A stretch of DNA of 64,000 nucleotides from Streptomyces caniferus (GTDB taxonomy: Bacteria > Actinomycetota > Actinomycetes > Streptomycetales > Streptomycetaceae), in the NCBI RefSeq assembly GCF_009811555.1, contig NZ_BLIN01000005.1, positions 992,001 to 1,056,000 of the forward strand, in the 5' to 3' direction. This document shows positions 17,273 through 27,435 of the stretch, piece by piece (the stretch's first letter is position 1; the number at the start of each line of letters is the position of its first letter). Made by a program: the position numbers and the translations under genes. Under the pieces are notes generated by a model. It did not search any database and was not told the origin of the DNA. It worked only from the letters and a program-made list of their open reading frames with translations.

Positions 17273-18151
17273 TCAGCCCTGCCCGGACCGGGCGGCGTCG
17301 ATGCGCTCCTGCGCCTCGGCGAGATCCTCGTCCGTCGGGGCGTCGTCCTGACTGAGCCGCCGGCGCCAGTACCCGCTGAACTCGATCCGCCGTTTCTCGA
17401 CCCCGCGCTCCTCGACCAGATGACGCCGCAGCGCCCGCACCGTGCCCGCCTCACCGGCCAGCCAGGCGAAGACCCGGCCCGGCGGGAAGGTGAGCGCACG
17501 GACGGCCGCCGGCAGTGCGTCATGCGGCCCGGCCGCGGCGCCCGTTCGGTGCACCCACCGCACGGTGAGGTCCGCCCGGGTGGCGAGGTGCTGCTCCTCG
17601 GCGGCGTCCGCCACCTCGATACAGGCCAGTGCGCGGGCGCCGGCCGGCAGTGCTTCGAGGAGCGAGCCGATGGCCGGCAGTGCGGTCTCGTCGCCGGCCA
17701 GCAGCAGCCAGTCGGCGGTGTCGAGCGGCAGCGGCCTGGCGTACTCGGCCGACGGTCCGTACCGGGCGAGGAGGTCGCCCACGGCGGCGGAGGCGGCCCA
17801 CCGGGTGGCCGGTCCGGTGGTGGCGGGGTTCGTGCCGTGCAGCACGAAGTCGACGTCGATCCGCTGCCGCACGGGGTCGTAGGAGCGCACCGTATAGCTG
17901 CGCATCCAGGGCCGTTCGTCCTCGGGAAGGGCGAGGAACGCCTGGTACCAGCGCATGACGTCGCCGTCCGCGGCCCCCTCGGGCAGCCGGGGCTCCGTCT
18001 GTCCCGGCCTGGGGAAGCACAGCTTGAGCTGCTGGTCGGGCCAGGTGGGGAAGTCGTCGAGGCCGTCCCCGGCGAAGGTGACGCGGACCATGTGCGGGGT
18101 GAGCCGCCGGACGTCGGTGACCTGGATGAGCGCGACGGGCACGGCCGCCAT
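17273..18151 (-). CDS. Siderophore-interacting protein (FAD-dependent ferric reductase, ViuB-like)
   Basis: 292 residues. The N-terminal FAD-binding domain contains RSYTVRSYDPVRQRIDVDFVLHG (RxYT FAD motif), followed by the NAD(P)H-like domain with LLLAGDETALPAIGSLLE and FAWLAGEAGTVRALRRHL, and SGYWRRR near the end. This family releases iron from ferric siderophores in the cytoplasm. ATG at 18151 is supported by GGAGG five bases upstream; the ATG at 18163 is less likely. It is divergent from the TetR gene. Confidence 0.92.
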   Translation of the reverse strand: MAAVPVALIQVTDVRRLTPHMVRVTFAGDGLDDFPTWPDQQLKLCFPRPGQTEPRLPEGAADGDVMRWYQAFLALPEDERPWMRSYTVRSYDPVRQRIDVDFVLHGTNPATTGPATRWAASAAVGDLLARYGPSAEYARPLPLDTADWLLLAGDETALPAIGSLLEALPAGARALACIEVADAAEEQHLATRADLTVRWVHRTGAAAGPHDALPAAVRALTFPPGRVFAWLAGEAGTVRALRRHLVEERGVEKRRIEFSGYWRRRLSQDDAPTDEDLAEAQERIDAARSGQG

Positions 18152-18296
18152 CGAATCCTCCATGGAGCAGCAGGGGTACGGGCAGAGGGGCACTGACAGA
18201 AGGGTGCGGGCCGAAAACTGACGTGGTGACACCCGGGGGCGGGGCCCGCGGCCGACACGCCGTCGGCGCATCGACGGTGCCACCAGGACCTTGCTA

Positions 18297-18313
18297 TCTT
18301 TACATCGTAAAGA
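18297..18313. promoter_or_regulatory. Palindromic operator upstream of the TetR gene
   Basis: TCTTTAC-ATC-GTAAAGA is a perfect 7-bp inverted repeat with a 3-base centre. A second, weaker copy of the same layout (CTTTATGCCGTAAG, about 18332-18345) lies just before the ribosome binding site. Sites like these are typical operators for TetR proteins acting on their own promoter, and the position also covers the divergent siderophore gene's upstream region. Confidence 0.7.
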
Positions 18314-18354
18314 GTTCGCTCGGAGACGTTACTTTATGCCGTAAGGAGTGGCAA

Positions 18355-19206
18355 GTGGTCGTATTCGCGGGCCAGGGCGACGCCCGCCGTTCGATGGCCC
18401 TGCTGTGGCGCACGGAAGGCTCCGCGCCCCCGCGTGCGCAACGGGCGTCGGGACCCAGACCTGCGCTGAGCGTGGAAGCGATCATCGAGGCCGGGGTGGC
18501 GGTCGCCGACGCCGACGGCATGGCGGCGCTGTCCATGCGCGCGGTCGGCGAGCGTCTGGGGCGTACGGCGATGGCGCTCTACACCTACGTCCCCGGCAAG
18601 AGCGAGCTGGTGGACCTGATGTACGACCACGTACTGGCCGAACTGCCCACCGAGTACGACCTCGCGCCGGGCTGGCGGAGTGCGGTGACGTCGTGGGCCG
18701 AGGACCTCTGGGACTTCTCGCTGCGCCATCCCTGGGTCCTCCAGGTCTCGCAGGCGCGGCCGGTGCTCGGCCCGCACGAATACCGCTCCCTGGAGACGCT
18801 GCTCCGCCTGCTGTACGCGACGGAGCTGGACTCCGCGGCGCTGCGGCGGATCGTCGGCACCCTGTTCCACTGCGTCCGCGGCGCCGCGCAGACGGTCGCG
18901 GAGTCGCGGCTGGCCGCGGCGTCGACGGGGGTGTCCGACGAGGAGTGGTGGCGGGCCCGCTCCGGCATGCTGACCGAGATGGTCCCCGACTTCGCGGAGC
19001 GCTTCCCGCTCCTGGTCCGGCTGGAGACCGAGGGCGCCGCGCCGGAACCGGACGCTTCGGTGCCCTACCTGGAACGCGAGGCGCGGGCCACCTTCGAGGC
19101 CGGCCTCTCCGTGATCCTGGACGGCATCGAGGCGGCGGTCGCCCGCGGCTGTCGAGCGGCGGCCGACGCCCGTTCGGCGGCCACCTCCGCACGGCCGTTG
19201 GGGTGA
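18355..19206 (+). CDS. TetR-family regulator (TetR_C_1-type)
   Basis: 283 residues. After an extended N-terminus comes the TetR helix-turn-helix: IIEAGVAVADADGMAALSMRAVGERLGRTAMALYTYVPGKSELVDLMYD (read from about residue 42), then a long ligand-binding domain with WRSAVTSWAEDLWDFSLRHPWVLQ. This subgroup usually represses an adjacent export or enzyme gene. GTG at 18355 is chosen because AAGGAG lies 7 bases upstream. Likely autoregulated through the palindromes just upstream. Confidence 0.88.
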   Translation: MVVFAGQGDARRSMALLWRTEGSAPPRAQRASGPRPALSVEAIIEAGVAVADADGMAALSMRAVGERLGRTAMALYTYVPGKSELVDLMYDHVLAELPTEYDLAPGWRSAVTSWAEDLWDFSLRHPWVLQVSQARPVLGPHEYRSLETLLRLLYATELDSAALRRIVGTLFHCVRGAAQTVAESRLAAASTGVSDEEWWRARSGMLTEMVPDFAERFPLLVRLETEGAAPEPDASVPYLEREARATFEAGLSVILDGIEAAVARGCRAAADARSAATSARPLG

Positions 19207-19625
19207 TCAAACGCGCCCAACGCCCTCGGCGGGTGTCGTCGGCCGGTACTGGCGCGTTGGTCTTCCGTGACCGTTTCCCGCGTCCGTCCGTGGTTTCTGC
19301 CGACCAGCCTTGCGGCGTTCTGGACCGAGGACTGTCCGGACGGGGCGGCTGACGACCCGTCGGATGCCGGGCCCGATGCTCCGTCCGGCAGCCCGTCCGA
19401 TACCCGGTCAGGTGATTCCGGCCCGACCGGCCGCCGGCCGGGCAACGGAGCGCCCGGCGTCGCCGACGAGGGTCGCGAGAAACCCGCTGACCGGCCCTGA
19501 TCGGCAGTCCGGTGCCGCACAGGACTGCGGACTTGACGGCGTGTCGAAAGCTGGCGGATGCACGCACCGTCATCGCCGGGTCACCACATGTGGCGAGCGG
19601 GAGTGATCGCCCATAGCTTCGCCTC
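19207..19625. other. Gap without a supported gene
   Basis: About 420 bases with only weak open frames; a Pro/Asp/Ser-rich frame at 19267-19500 (plus strand) has no family or ribosome binding site and is not called. The promoter of the beta-helix gene should lie in the last 100 bases. Confidence 0.35.
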
Positions 19626-20732
19626 ATGGCGCTTCGACAGATGACATACATGGGCTGCGTCGCCGCGATGCTGGTCGGCGGACTGGGCGCGGCATCCCCC
19701 TGCGACGCAACGGAACGACTCGTGGTCCACCCCGGCCAGTCGATCCAACGAGTGGTGGACAGAGCAAAGCCGGGCGACACCGTCTTCGTCCGGCCCGGCC
19801 TCTACCGGGAGAGCGTGGTCATCCGCAAGTCGCGGGTGCACCTCGTCGGTGCGGGCCACAAGACAGTGATCAGTCCGGGCCGCAAGCGGGCCGAGAACGC
19901 CTGCGGGAAGGCCGGCAGCGGTATCTGCGTCATCGGCGCGGGCGACCGGACGCTGCGGGACGTCAGCATCCGTTCGCTGACCGTCAAGGGCTTCAAGAAG
20001 AACGGCATCTGGGCCTCCCGCACCGACCGGCTGCGCGTCCACGACGTGGCCGCGCGGCACAACGGGGTGTGGGGCATCGCCCAGGAGAAGTCCACCCGCG
20101 GAGTGTTCCGGGACAACGTCGTCACCGGCAACGGCGACTCGGGCATCTTCCTGGCGAACACGGTCAAGGAGGAGGGCGGGGCCACCGACACCCGCGGGGC
20201 CACGGTCACCGAGAACTACCTCGCGAAGAACCGGATCGGCATCACCGTACGACGCGTCAGGAACCTGACGGTCGCCCACAACACCATCACCGGGAACTGC
20301 GGCGGCGTCTTCGTCGTCGGCGACGAGTCCCGCCCGCGGGCCGGCGAGCTGGCGGTCCGGAACAACACCATCGTCAAGAACAACAAGCACTGCGCCGGCA
20401 ACAGCCGTCTGCCGTTCATCCAGGGGTCCGGCATCGTCCTCACCGGCGCCGAGAAGACCGTGGTCCGGCGCAATCTGATCCGCGACAACGTCGGCAAGTC
20501 CCCGCTCTCCGGCGGCATCGTGCTCTTCCACAGCTTCGTGAAGACGGCCAACGAACGCAACCTCATCATCGACAACCTCGTGCTGCACAACAAGCCGGTG
20601 GACCTCGCCAACCGCGACCCCAAGGGCAAGGGAAACCGCTTCGTCCACAACATCTGCCGGACCTCGGAGCCGGCCGGTCTGTGCCGACGGCAAGAGGTGC
20701 ACGGGATGCACCTCTCTTCAACCGGAGAATAG
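19626..20732 (+). CDS. Secreted right-handed beta-helix (NosD-like) protein
   Basis: 368 residues. A signal peptide (GCVAAMLVGGLGAASPCDA) is followed by a SIQRVVDRAKPGDTVFVRPGLYRE start and repeated beta-helix turns such as DNVVTGNGDSGIFLANT, ENYLAKNRIGITV, HNTITGNCGGVFVVG and NLIIDNLVLHN. The fold is that of parallel beta-helix repeat proteins (pectate-lyase or NosD-like); substrate unknown. The O-methyltransferase ATG is only 7 bases after its stop, so the two genes are probably one transcript. Confidence 0.85.
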   Translation: MALRQMTYMGCVAAMLVGGLGAASPCDATERLVVHPGQSIQRVVDRAKPGDTVFVRPGLYRESVVIRKSRVHLVGAGHKTVISPGRKRAENACGKAGSGICVIGAGDRTLRDVSIRSLTVKGFKKNGIWASRTDRLRVHDVAARHNGVWGIAQEKSTRGVFRDNVVTGNGDSGIFLANTVKEEGGATDTRGATVTENYLAKNRIGITVRRVRNLTVAHNTITGNCGGVFVVGDESRPRAGELAVRNNTIVKNNKHCAGNSRLPFIQGSGIVLTGAEKTVVRRNLIRDNVGKSPLSGGIVLFHSFVKTANERNLIIDNLVLHNKPVDLANRDPKGKGNRFVHNICRTSEPAGLCRRQEVHGMHLSSTGE

Positions 20733-20739
20733 AGGCGGA

Positions 20740-21768
20740 ATGACCACCGTAAGTCCCACCCCTCAGCCCGCCATGCGGCTCCGGGAACTCGTCTTCGGAG
20801 CCGCCTGTGCGGCGGCCGTACGGGCGGCGGCGCGCCTCGGCGTCGCCGACGCGCTCGGCGACCGGCCCACCACCGCGGAGGAACTGGCCGCCGCGGTGAA
20901 GGCCGAGCCGCGGCCGCTGGAAAGGCTGCTGCGCACCCTGTCGTGCTACGGGATCTTCGAGGAGACCGACGACGGGAAGTACGTCCACACGGACATGTCC
21001 CGGCTGCTGCGGGAGGACACCCCCAACAGCCTCCGGTACATCTCGCTGTGGTGCACGGAGCCGTGGACCTGGGAGGCCTGGCCGCGGCTCGACGATGCGG
21101 TGCGCACCGGCAGCAGCGTCTTCGACGACCTGTACGGCAAGGGGTTCTTCGAGTACCTGCACCAGGACGCCGGGGACTCGGCCGAGGTCTTCAACCGCGC
21201 GATGACCACGTCCAGCAAGCAGTCGGCGCAGGACATCGCGAACCTGCTCGATCTGACCGGTGCGTCGTCGGTGGCGGACATCGGCGGCGGTCAGGGGCAT
21301 GTGCTCGCCAGCCTGCTGGAGAAGCACCCCGCGCTGGAAGGCACGCTGCTCGACCTGCCCACCGTCGTGGCGAACCCGGACCCCCGGCTGCGCGACGGCG
21401 GGCCGCTCGCCCCGCGGGTACGGGTCGTGCCCGGCGACTGCCGCGAGGACATCCCGGTCCGGGCCGATGTCTACATCATCAAGAACATCCTGGAGTGGGA
21501 CGACGAGAGCACCCGCAGAACGCTGCACAACGTCGTCAAGGCCGCCCGCCCCGGCGCCCGCGTCGTGATCATCGAGAATCTCGTCGACGACAGCCCCTCG
21601 ATGAAGTTCACCACCGCCATGGACCTGCTGCTGCTCCTGAACGTCGGCGGTGCCAAGCACACCAAGGCGAGCCTGGTCAGCCGCATGGCGGAGGCCGGCC
21701 TGAAGGTCGGCGAGATCCTGGTCGTCAATCCGTACCTGCACGCGTTCGAGTGCACCGTCCCCGAATGA
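20740..21768 (+). CDS. O-methyltransferase (Methyltransf_2 family)
   Basis: 342 residues. An N-terminal dimerisation winged helix (ARLGVADALGDRPTTAEELAAAV, CYGIFEETDDGKYVHTDMSRLL) precedes the SAM domain with SSVADIGGGQGHVLASLL (residues about 178-195) and IKNILEWDDE. This is the TcmN/TcmO type that methylates phenolic hydroxyls of aromatic polyketides. Being convergent with the whiE cluster, it may tailor the spore pigment, though the core whiE set does not require it. Its ribosome binding site overlaps the end of the beta-helix gene. Confidence 0.88.
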   Translation: MTTVSPTPQPAMRLRELVFGAACAAAVRAAARLGVADALGDRPTTAEELAAAVKAEPRPLERLLRTLSCYGIFEETDDGKYVHTDMSRLLREDTPNSLRYISLWCTEPWTWEAWPRLDDAVRTGSSVFDDLYGKGFFEYLHQDAGDSAEVFNRAMTTSSKQSAQDIANLLDLTGASSVADIGGGQGHVLASLLEKHPALEGTLLDLPTVVANPDPRLRDGGPLAPRVRVVPGDCREDIPVRADVYIIKNILEWDDESTRRTLHNVVKAARPGARVVIIENLVDDSPSMKFTTAMDLLLLLNVGGAKHTKASLVSRMAEAGLKVGEILVVNPYLHAFECTVPE

Positions 21769-21786
21769 GCATGACCCGGCACGGCA

Positions 21787-21824
21787 GGTCGCCCGGTGCG
21801 GAGGCTTCTCCTCACCGGGCGACC
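21787..21824. terminator. Bidirectional hairpin between the O-methyltransferase and spore-pigment cyclase genes
   Basis: GGTCGCCCGGTG (21787-21798) pairs perfectly with CACCGGGCGACC (21813-21824) across a 14-base loop, between two convergent genes. Confidence 0.8.
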
Positions 21825-21881
21825 TTGCCCTTGTCCGGGACGGCGCGGGAGCCGGGGGATCGCCCCGGCTCCGCGTACGCG

Positions 21882-22214
21882 TCAGCCGCTGCCGTCGCGC
21901 TGCCAGCTGTAGAACTGCTGGGCCATCGCGTCCTTGGGGCTTCGCCAGGTCTCCGGGTCGTACGCGCTGACGAAGGCGGACAGCTTGTCGCTGACGGCGC
22001 GGAACTCCGGGTGTTCCGTCACCTTGGCGATCTCCGGGCCGGGCGGCCGGTCGGATTCGATGAGGTGCAGATACACGTCACCGAACTGGAAGAGGGTCCG
22101 CCGCGAGACGCCGACCAGGTGCGGCAGTTCCGTACGGTCGGAGGCCTGGAAGACCTCGGCGATGTCCGGAGCCGAACCGGGCGCCATACGAGCGACGATC
22201 AGAGCATGATGCAT
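21882..22214 (-). CDS. whiE-ORFVII: Spore-pigment polyketide cyclase, TcmI-type (WhiE ORFVII)
   Basis: 110 residues, the usual TcmI/WhiE-VII length: MHHALIVARMAPGSAPDIAEVF, FQFGDVYLHLIES and a C-terminal Trp-rich SPKDAMAQQFYSWQ. The ferredoxin-like dimeric alpha-beta barrel cyclises late rings of the polyketide. It is the last gene of the minus-strand whiE operon. Confidence 0.92.
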   Translation of the reverse strand: MHHALIVARMAPGSAPDIAEVFQASDRTELPHLVGVSRRTLFQFGDVYLHLIESDRPPGPEIAKVTEHPEFRAVSDKLSAFVSAYDPETWRSPKDAMAQQFYSWQRDGSG

Positions 22215-22270
22215 CGGGGAGATCCCTTCGTTGCCGCCGGACGGCGGTCCGAGCGCGGCCTGGCGGGCCG

Positions 22271-23033
<763 letters not shown>

Positions 23034-23048
23034 GTGCGGTTCTCCTTC

Positions 23049-24299
23049 TCACGAGGGGGACGGGGAGCCCTTCCGCAGCACCATCGCCGCGTTCGAACCC
23101 ATCAGTCCCCGGCTCAGCACCAGCGCCGTCCGCAACTCGGCGGGCCGGGCCCGGCCGGTCACCACGTCCAGGTCGTGGCAGACGTCGACGACGTTGGGTG
23201 TGGGCGGCACGACGCCCTGCTCCATCGAGAGCACCGCTGCCGCGGTGTCCAGGACGGGGGCGCCGCAGTACGCCCGCCCGGTGCCGGTCTTGGGTGCGGT
23301 CACCGGAACCTGCGAGGCGTGACGGCCCAGGGCGTCCGCGATCGCCAGCGCCTCGGCCCGGTCGGCCGCAGGGACGCCGAGCGCATCCGCGAACACCACG
23401 TCGATCTCTTCCGGGGCGCACCGCGCATCCGCCAGTGCGCCGCGGATCGCATGCGCGAGCCCGTCCCGGGACGCCTCCCACAGGGAGGCCCCGGTGAAGG
23501 TGGCGGCGTGCCCGGCCAGTACGGCCCGGACGCTCGCCCCACGGCTCACGGCCGCCGCCTCTTCCTCGACGATCAGCATCGCGCCGCCCTCGGCGGGTAC
23601 GAACCCCGAGGCCCCGCTGGTGAACGGGCGGTAGGCGCGGGCCGGATCGTCGAGCTTGCTCAGATCGTCGTAGCCGAGCTGGCAGACGACCGAGTAGGGG
23701 GCCAGGGGCGCCTCGGCGGCGCCCACGACGACGGCATCGGTACCGCGCCGAATGGTGCGCGCGGCGTGCGCCAGGGCGTCCAGACCGCCCGCCTCGTCGC
23801 TGGCCACGACTCCGCACGGCCCCTTGAAGCCGCCGCGGATGGAGATCTGGCCGGTGCTCGCCGCGTAGAACCAGGCGATCGACTGGTACGGGCCGACATG
23901 GCGGGAGCCCTGGCCCCAGAGCCGTTGCAGCTCCCGCTGGCCGAACTCGCCGCCGCCCGAGCCGGCGGCCGTGACGACTCCCACCGCGAACGGTGAGTCG
24001 TTGTAGTCGGCACGGCCGAGCCGGGCGTCGTCCAGCGCGAGGTTGGCCGCCGCCATGGCGAAGTGGGTGAACCGGTCGGTCTGGACGAGGTAACGCTCCT
24101 CGATCAGATCCGCCGGATCGAAACCCCGGACCTCGCCGGCGACCTTGAGGGGCAGATGCTCGCACCCCTCACGGGTGACGCGGTCGAGGACGCTGATGCC
24201 CTCCACCGTCGCCTTCCAGAAGGTCTCGGTGCTCACCCCGTTGGGGGCGATGACACCCATGCCGGTGACGACGGAACGACGTTCCTTCGGGGAGCTCAT
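23049..24299 (-). CDS. whiE-ORFIV: Chain-length factor, KS-beta (WhiE ORFIV)
   Basis: 416 residues of thiolase fold. At the place of the KS active-site Cys it reads [16 protein letters not shown], with Glu169 aligned to the catalytic Cys169 of the neighbouring KS; the chain-length factors I recall usually have Gln here. It heterodimerises with KS-alpha and sets the chain length (probably 24 carbons in spore pigments). ATG at 24299 follows GGGAGGGC and overlaps the KS stop as ATGA; the longer frame back to 24425 is not used. Confidence 0.93.
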   Translation of the reverse strand: MSSPKERRSVVTGMGVIAPNGVSTETFWKATVEGISVLDRVTREGCEHLPLKVAGEVRGFDPADLIEERYLVQTDRFTHFAMAAANLALDDARLGRADYNDSPFAVGVVTAAGSGGGEFGQRELQRLWGQGSRHVGPYQSIAWFYAASTGQISIRGGFKGPCGVVASDEAGGLDALAHAARTIRRGTDAVVVGAAEAPLAPYSVVCQLGYDDLSKLDDPARAYRPFTSGASGFVPAEGGAMLIVEEEAAAVSRGASVRAVLAGHAATFTGASLWEASRDGLAHAIRGALADARCAPEEIDVVFADALGVPAADRAEALAIADALGRHASQVPVTAPKTGTGRAYCGAPVLDTAAAVLSMEQGVVPPTPNVVDVCHDLDVVTGRARPAELRTALVLSRGLMGSNAAMVLRKGSPSPS

Positions 24300-25564
24300 G
24301 ATGCCCTCCCACCCTGTCGGGTCAGTACCACCGCTGACTGGAATCCACCGAACCCGCTGCCGACCGAGAGCACCGAACGCAGCGGCAGCTCCCGAGCGGT
24401 TTTGGGCACGTAGTCGAGGTCGCACTCCGGGTCCGGAGTCTCGTAATTGGCCGTGGGCGGCACCACTTGGTGGGTGAGTGCCAGCACACAGGCCACGATC
24501 TCGATCGCGCCGATCGCCCCGAGCGAATGGCCCACCATGGATTTGATGGAACTCATCGGGATCTTGCGGGCGTGTGCGCCGAGCGACCGCTTGACCGCGG
24601 CCGTCTCGTGCCGGTCGTTCTGCTGGGTCCCCGAGCCGTGCGCGTTGACGTAGTCCACCTGGGTGGCGTCGATCCTGGCGTGGCCGAGTGCGCGGTTGAT
24701 CGCCTCGGCCATCTCCAGGCCTTCCTGGGTGAGACCGGTCATGTGGTACGCGTTGCCGAAGGTGGCGTAGCCACGGATCTCACAGTGGATCGTCGCACCG
24801 CGGGCGCGGGCGTGCTCCAGCTCCTCCAGGACGAGGACGGCGCCGCCCTCCCCCATGACGAAACCGTCGCGGTGGGCGTCGAACGGCTTCGAGGCGTGGG
24901 CGGGATCGTCGTTGTTCGCGGACGTCGCCTTGATCGCGTCGAAGCAGGCCACGGTGATCGGGGAGATCGGTGAGTCGGAGGCGCCGGCGATGCACACATC
25001 GACCCGGCCCTCCTCGATGGAGTGGAAGGCGTAACCGATGGCGTCGAGGCCGGAGGTGCAGCCCGTGGAGACGGTCTGCACCGGGCCATGGGCGCCGATC
25101 TGTTCCGCCACCGCGGAGGCGAGCGAACTCGGCGAGAACGCCCGCTCCAGGTACCGCCCGGCCGGCCGGTGGTCGACATCCCACCGCTCACCGTGGTTGC
25201 TGACGGCTACGTAGTCGTGCTCCAGGCGCGTGGTGCCGCCGACCGCGGTGCCCAGGGACACCCCGATGCGCCAGGGATCCTCGACCTCCGTGTCCAGGCC
25301 GGCGTCGCGCAGCGCCTCGTCCGCGGCGACCATCGCGAACTGGACGTACCGGTCCGAGCGGGCCACCTGCTCCTCGCTCAGCCCGTGCGCCGCGGGGTCG
25401 AAGTCGCACTCGGCGGCGATGCGCGAGCGGAACCCCTCCGGGTCGAAGAGGGTGATGCCCCGGGTCGCCGTGCGGCCTGCGGACAGCAGGTCCCAGAAGG
25501 CGGGCACACCCACGCCGCCCGGAGCGACGATCCCGACGCCGGTGACCGCCACACGGCGGGTCAT
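24296..25564 (-). CDS. whiE-ORFIII: Type II polyketide ketosynthase, KS-alpha (WhiE ORFIII)
   Basis: 422 residues. The catalytic triad is clear: Cys169 in [12 protein letters not shown], His in [12 protein letters not shown] (about 309) and His in [14 protein letters not shown] (about 346). With KS-beta it performs the minimal PKS condensations of malonyl units. ATG at 25564 overlaps the cupin stop as ATGA. Confidence 0.96.
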   Translation of the reverse strand: MTRRVAVTGVGIVAPGGVGVPAFWDLLSAGRTATRGITLFDPEGFRSRIAAECDFDPAAHGLSEEQVARSDRYVQFAMVAADEALRDAGLDTEVEDPWRIGVSLGTAVGGTTRLEHDYVAVSNHGERWDVDHRPAGRYLERAFSPSSLASAVAEQIGAHGPVQTVSTGCTSGLDAIGYAFHSIEEGRVDVCIAGASDSPISPITVACFDAIKATSANNDDPAHASKPFDAHRDGFVMGEGGAVLVLEELEHARARGATIHCEIRGYATFGNAYHMTGLTQEGLEMAEAINRALGHARIDATQVDYVNAHGSGTQQNDRHETAAVKRSLGAHARKIPMSSIKSMVGHSLGAIGAIEIVACVLALTHQVVPPTANYETPDPECDLDYVPKTARELPLRSVLSVGSGFGGFQSAVVLTRQGGRAS

Positions 25565-25995
25565 GACACCGGCTCCGTGCGTTCCGGTGGTGCGGCCGGT
25601 GTGCTCTCTTCCGTGCCCTCGGTGTCGACGTGTCCGAGCTCCGGGCGCGGCGCCAGCGGACCGAGGTGGAAGACCATCCGGGCCTCCACATCCCCGACAT
25701 TGCGGAAGCGGTGCCGCATGTACGGGGGGATCAGCAGCCCCTGGTCCGGGCGCAGCGGGTGCGGTTCCCCGTCGAGGTCCACTTCGAGCGCGCCTTGGAC
25801 GACGTACACGAACTCCTCGGAGTAGGGGTGGTAGTGCTCGCCGATGCGCTCGCCGGGCTGCACGAGTGCCATGCCCATGAAGCCGCTCGTGGCGCCCACC
25901 GCGCTGGGTGTCAGCATGGCGCGCAGATCACCTCCGCGCCGGCGGTTGGGCTGGGTCTCGCTGAGGTCCACGATGCGTGGGCGGTGCGTGGTCAT
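25561..25995 (-). CDS. whiE-ORFII: Cupin protein of the spore-pigment cluster (WhiE ORFII)
   Basis: 144 residues of a single cupin barrel. Motif 1 is [21 protein letters not shown] and motif 2 includes [20 protein letters not shown], giving the usual His/Glu metal ligands. WhiE ORFII homologues are required for normal pigment; the exact reaction is not established. ATG at 25995 after GGAGGAAG is chosen over the one at 26010. Confidence 0.92.
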   Translation of the reverse strand: MTTHRPRIVDLSETQPNRRRGGDLRAMLTPSAVGATSGFMGMALVQPGERIGEHYHPYSEEFVYVVQGALEVDLDGEPHPLRPDQGLLIPPYMRHRFRNVGDVEARMVFHLGPLAPRPELGHVDTEGTEESTPAAPPERTEPVS

Positions 25996-26064
25996 GGCTG
26001 CTTCCTCCAAGGGCGTGAGGCCGGGGGTGGATGAGGGTGGGCGACCTGCTGCGGCCGGGCGCAG

Positions 26065-27183
26065 TCAGGCGCCCGGTGCCCGGCGGTCCGTGATGAGGGC
26101 CATGTCGGCGCGCTCCAGGAAATGCGCGAGCTCGCGGTCGTTGGACAGACCGCCGGCCACCTCGGTGTCGAGCAGACGCCGCAGCACGGCCGTCTTGCGG
26201 GGACCGCGCACGCCGAGCGCCAGCACGGGATCGCTGTCGATCGGGATCCGGAGATCGATGAGCCGGACGACCACGTCGTCGCGCTGGAAGATGGTGCTGC
26301 CGGCGATGGGGCAGGACGGGTCGTCCGCGGCCAGCTCGTCCTGGCGGGCGAGCATCTGGGCCAGCGTCATGCCGCACCCTTCCTTGGCGGGGTAGAACAG
26401 CGCATGCCGCCTGATGCCGTCGGGCTGCTGACCACCCGCCGCGACGTGGTGCACCGCGGGCAGCGCGGCCCGGGTGAAGAAGACCCGCGCGGAGTTGGGA
26501 TCGCTCAGGTCGCGGTCCTGCTCCAGGTACGGGTTGATGGCCTCCTCGACGGCCCGGACCTCGGGCTGCTGGGAGATGTGCCGCAGCGCCGCGACGAGGT
26601 CGCCCTGCACCTCGACCGCGCGCACGACGCGGTTGCCGTGCATGAACAGGGAGGTGCGGCGGAGCCGGGTGGTGTCGTCGACCTTGGCCTCCGGGGAGGT
26701 GTAGCCGGCGAGGATGTCCGCGACCATCGATTCGCTGCCCGGCTTCACGGTGAAGGTCAGCGCGTGCCGGACCACACCGTCGCCGACGCGGGGGTTGGCC
26801 TGCAGACGGCCCTTGGGGAGCTCGGGCGCGAGGCGGGCGACGTTCGAGGTCTCGCGCAGGACGCTGAAGCGCAGCGACCGGGTGTCACGGACACAGCCGT
26901 GCAGCGGCTGGACCATCTTGACGTGTTCCTCGCTGTTGACCCAGGCCAGGAACGGCGGTGCGCTCTCCCATTCGCTGGTGATGAGCCACTGGGAGGGGTT
27001 CTCGATGGACTGGCACAGCTGGTCGGTGATGTGTCCGGGGACGGACGCGACCTGGTTGCGCAGGTGCTCGTAGGCTTCGAGGAAGTCCTGCTGGGCTCCT
27101 TCGTGGAGGTCCAGAAGCAGGACGACCCGCAGCCGGGAGCCGTCGAAGGCCGACTGGGATATTCGTTCCGACAGCGTTGTCAT
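26065..27183 (-). CDS. whiE-ORFI: SchA/CurD-type polyketide protein with ABM-like domains (WhiE ORFI)
   Basis: 372 residues. The N-terminal third is antibiotic-biosynthesis-monooxygenase-like (RLRVVLLLDLHEGAQQDFLEAY, WLITSEWESAPPFLAWVNSEEH), followed by two SchA/CurD-like segments (VVRHALTFTVKPGSESMVADIL, GIRRHALFYPAKEGCGMTLAQML). It is the first gene of the minus-strand spore-pigment operon, with GAAGGAG before ATG at 27183. It may act as a cofactor-free oxygenase or scaffold in ring modification. Confidence 0.9.
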   Translation of the reverse strand: MTTLSERISQSAFDGSRLRVVLLLDLHEGAQQDFLEAYEHLRNQVASVPGHITDQLCQSIENPSQWLITSEWESAPPFLAWVNSEEHVKMVQPLHGCVRDTRSLRFSVLRETSNVARLAPELPKGRLQANPRVGDGVVRHALTFTVKPGSESMVADILAGYTSPEAKVDDTTRLRRTSLFMHGNRVVRAVEVQGDLVAALRHISQQPEVRAVEEAINPYLEQDRDLSDPNSARVFFTRAALPAVHHVAAGGQQPDGIRRHALFYPAKEGCGMTLAQMLARQDELAADDPSCPIAGSTIFQRDDVVVRLIDLRIPIDSDPVLALGVRGPRKTAVLRRLLDTEVAGGLSNDRELAHFLERADMALITDRRAPGA

Positions 27184-27435
27184 CGTCTACGCATCTCCTT
27201 CGGGGCCCGATGGCCCCAGTGGTGCGTCGTCAGTTCCGGTGCGATCCGGGTGACTGAGCCGGATGGTGGGGGCGCCCTGCCCGGTGGTCCGGGGGGCGTC
27301 CCGGATTCGATCGTGGCCGGGACCCACGGGTGGCGCGAGATCTGTGAGCCATGCAGGTGAACCGTGATCGAACAGGTCCTCAGCCGGGCATTCGTGCTCC
27401 ATCTGCCGTAAGCGTCCCTGGAGCTGGAGCACGCA
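27184..27435. promoter_or_regulatory. Divergent promoter region of the spore-pigment cluster
   Basis: The 252 bases between whiE-ORFI and the divergent hydroxylase gene should hold both promoters. In Streptomyces these are developmentally controlled, the hydroxylase one through the sporulation sigma factor SigF. No unambiguous -10/-35 pair was identified by eye. Confidence 0.5.
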
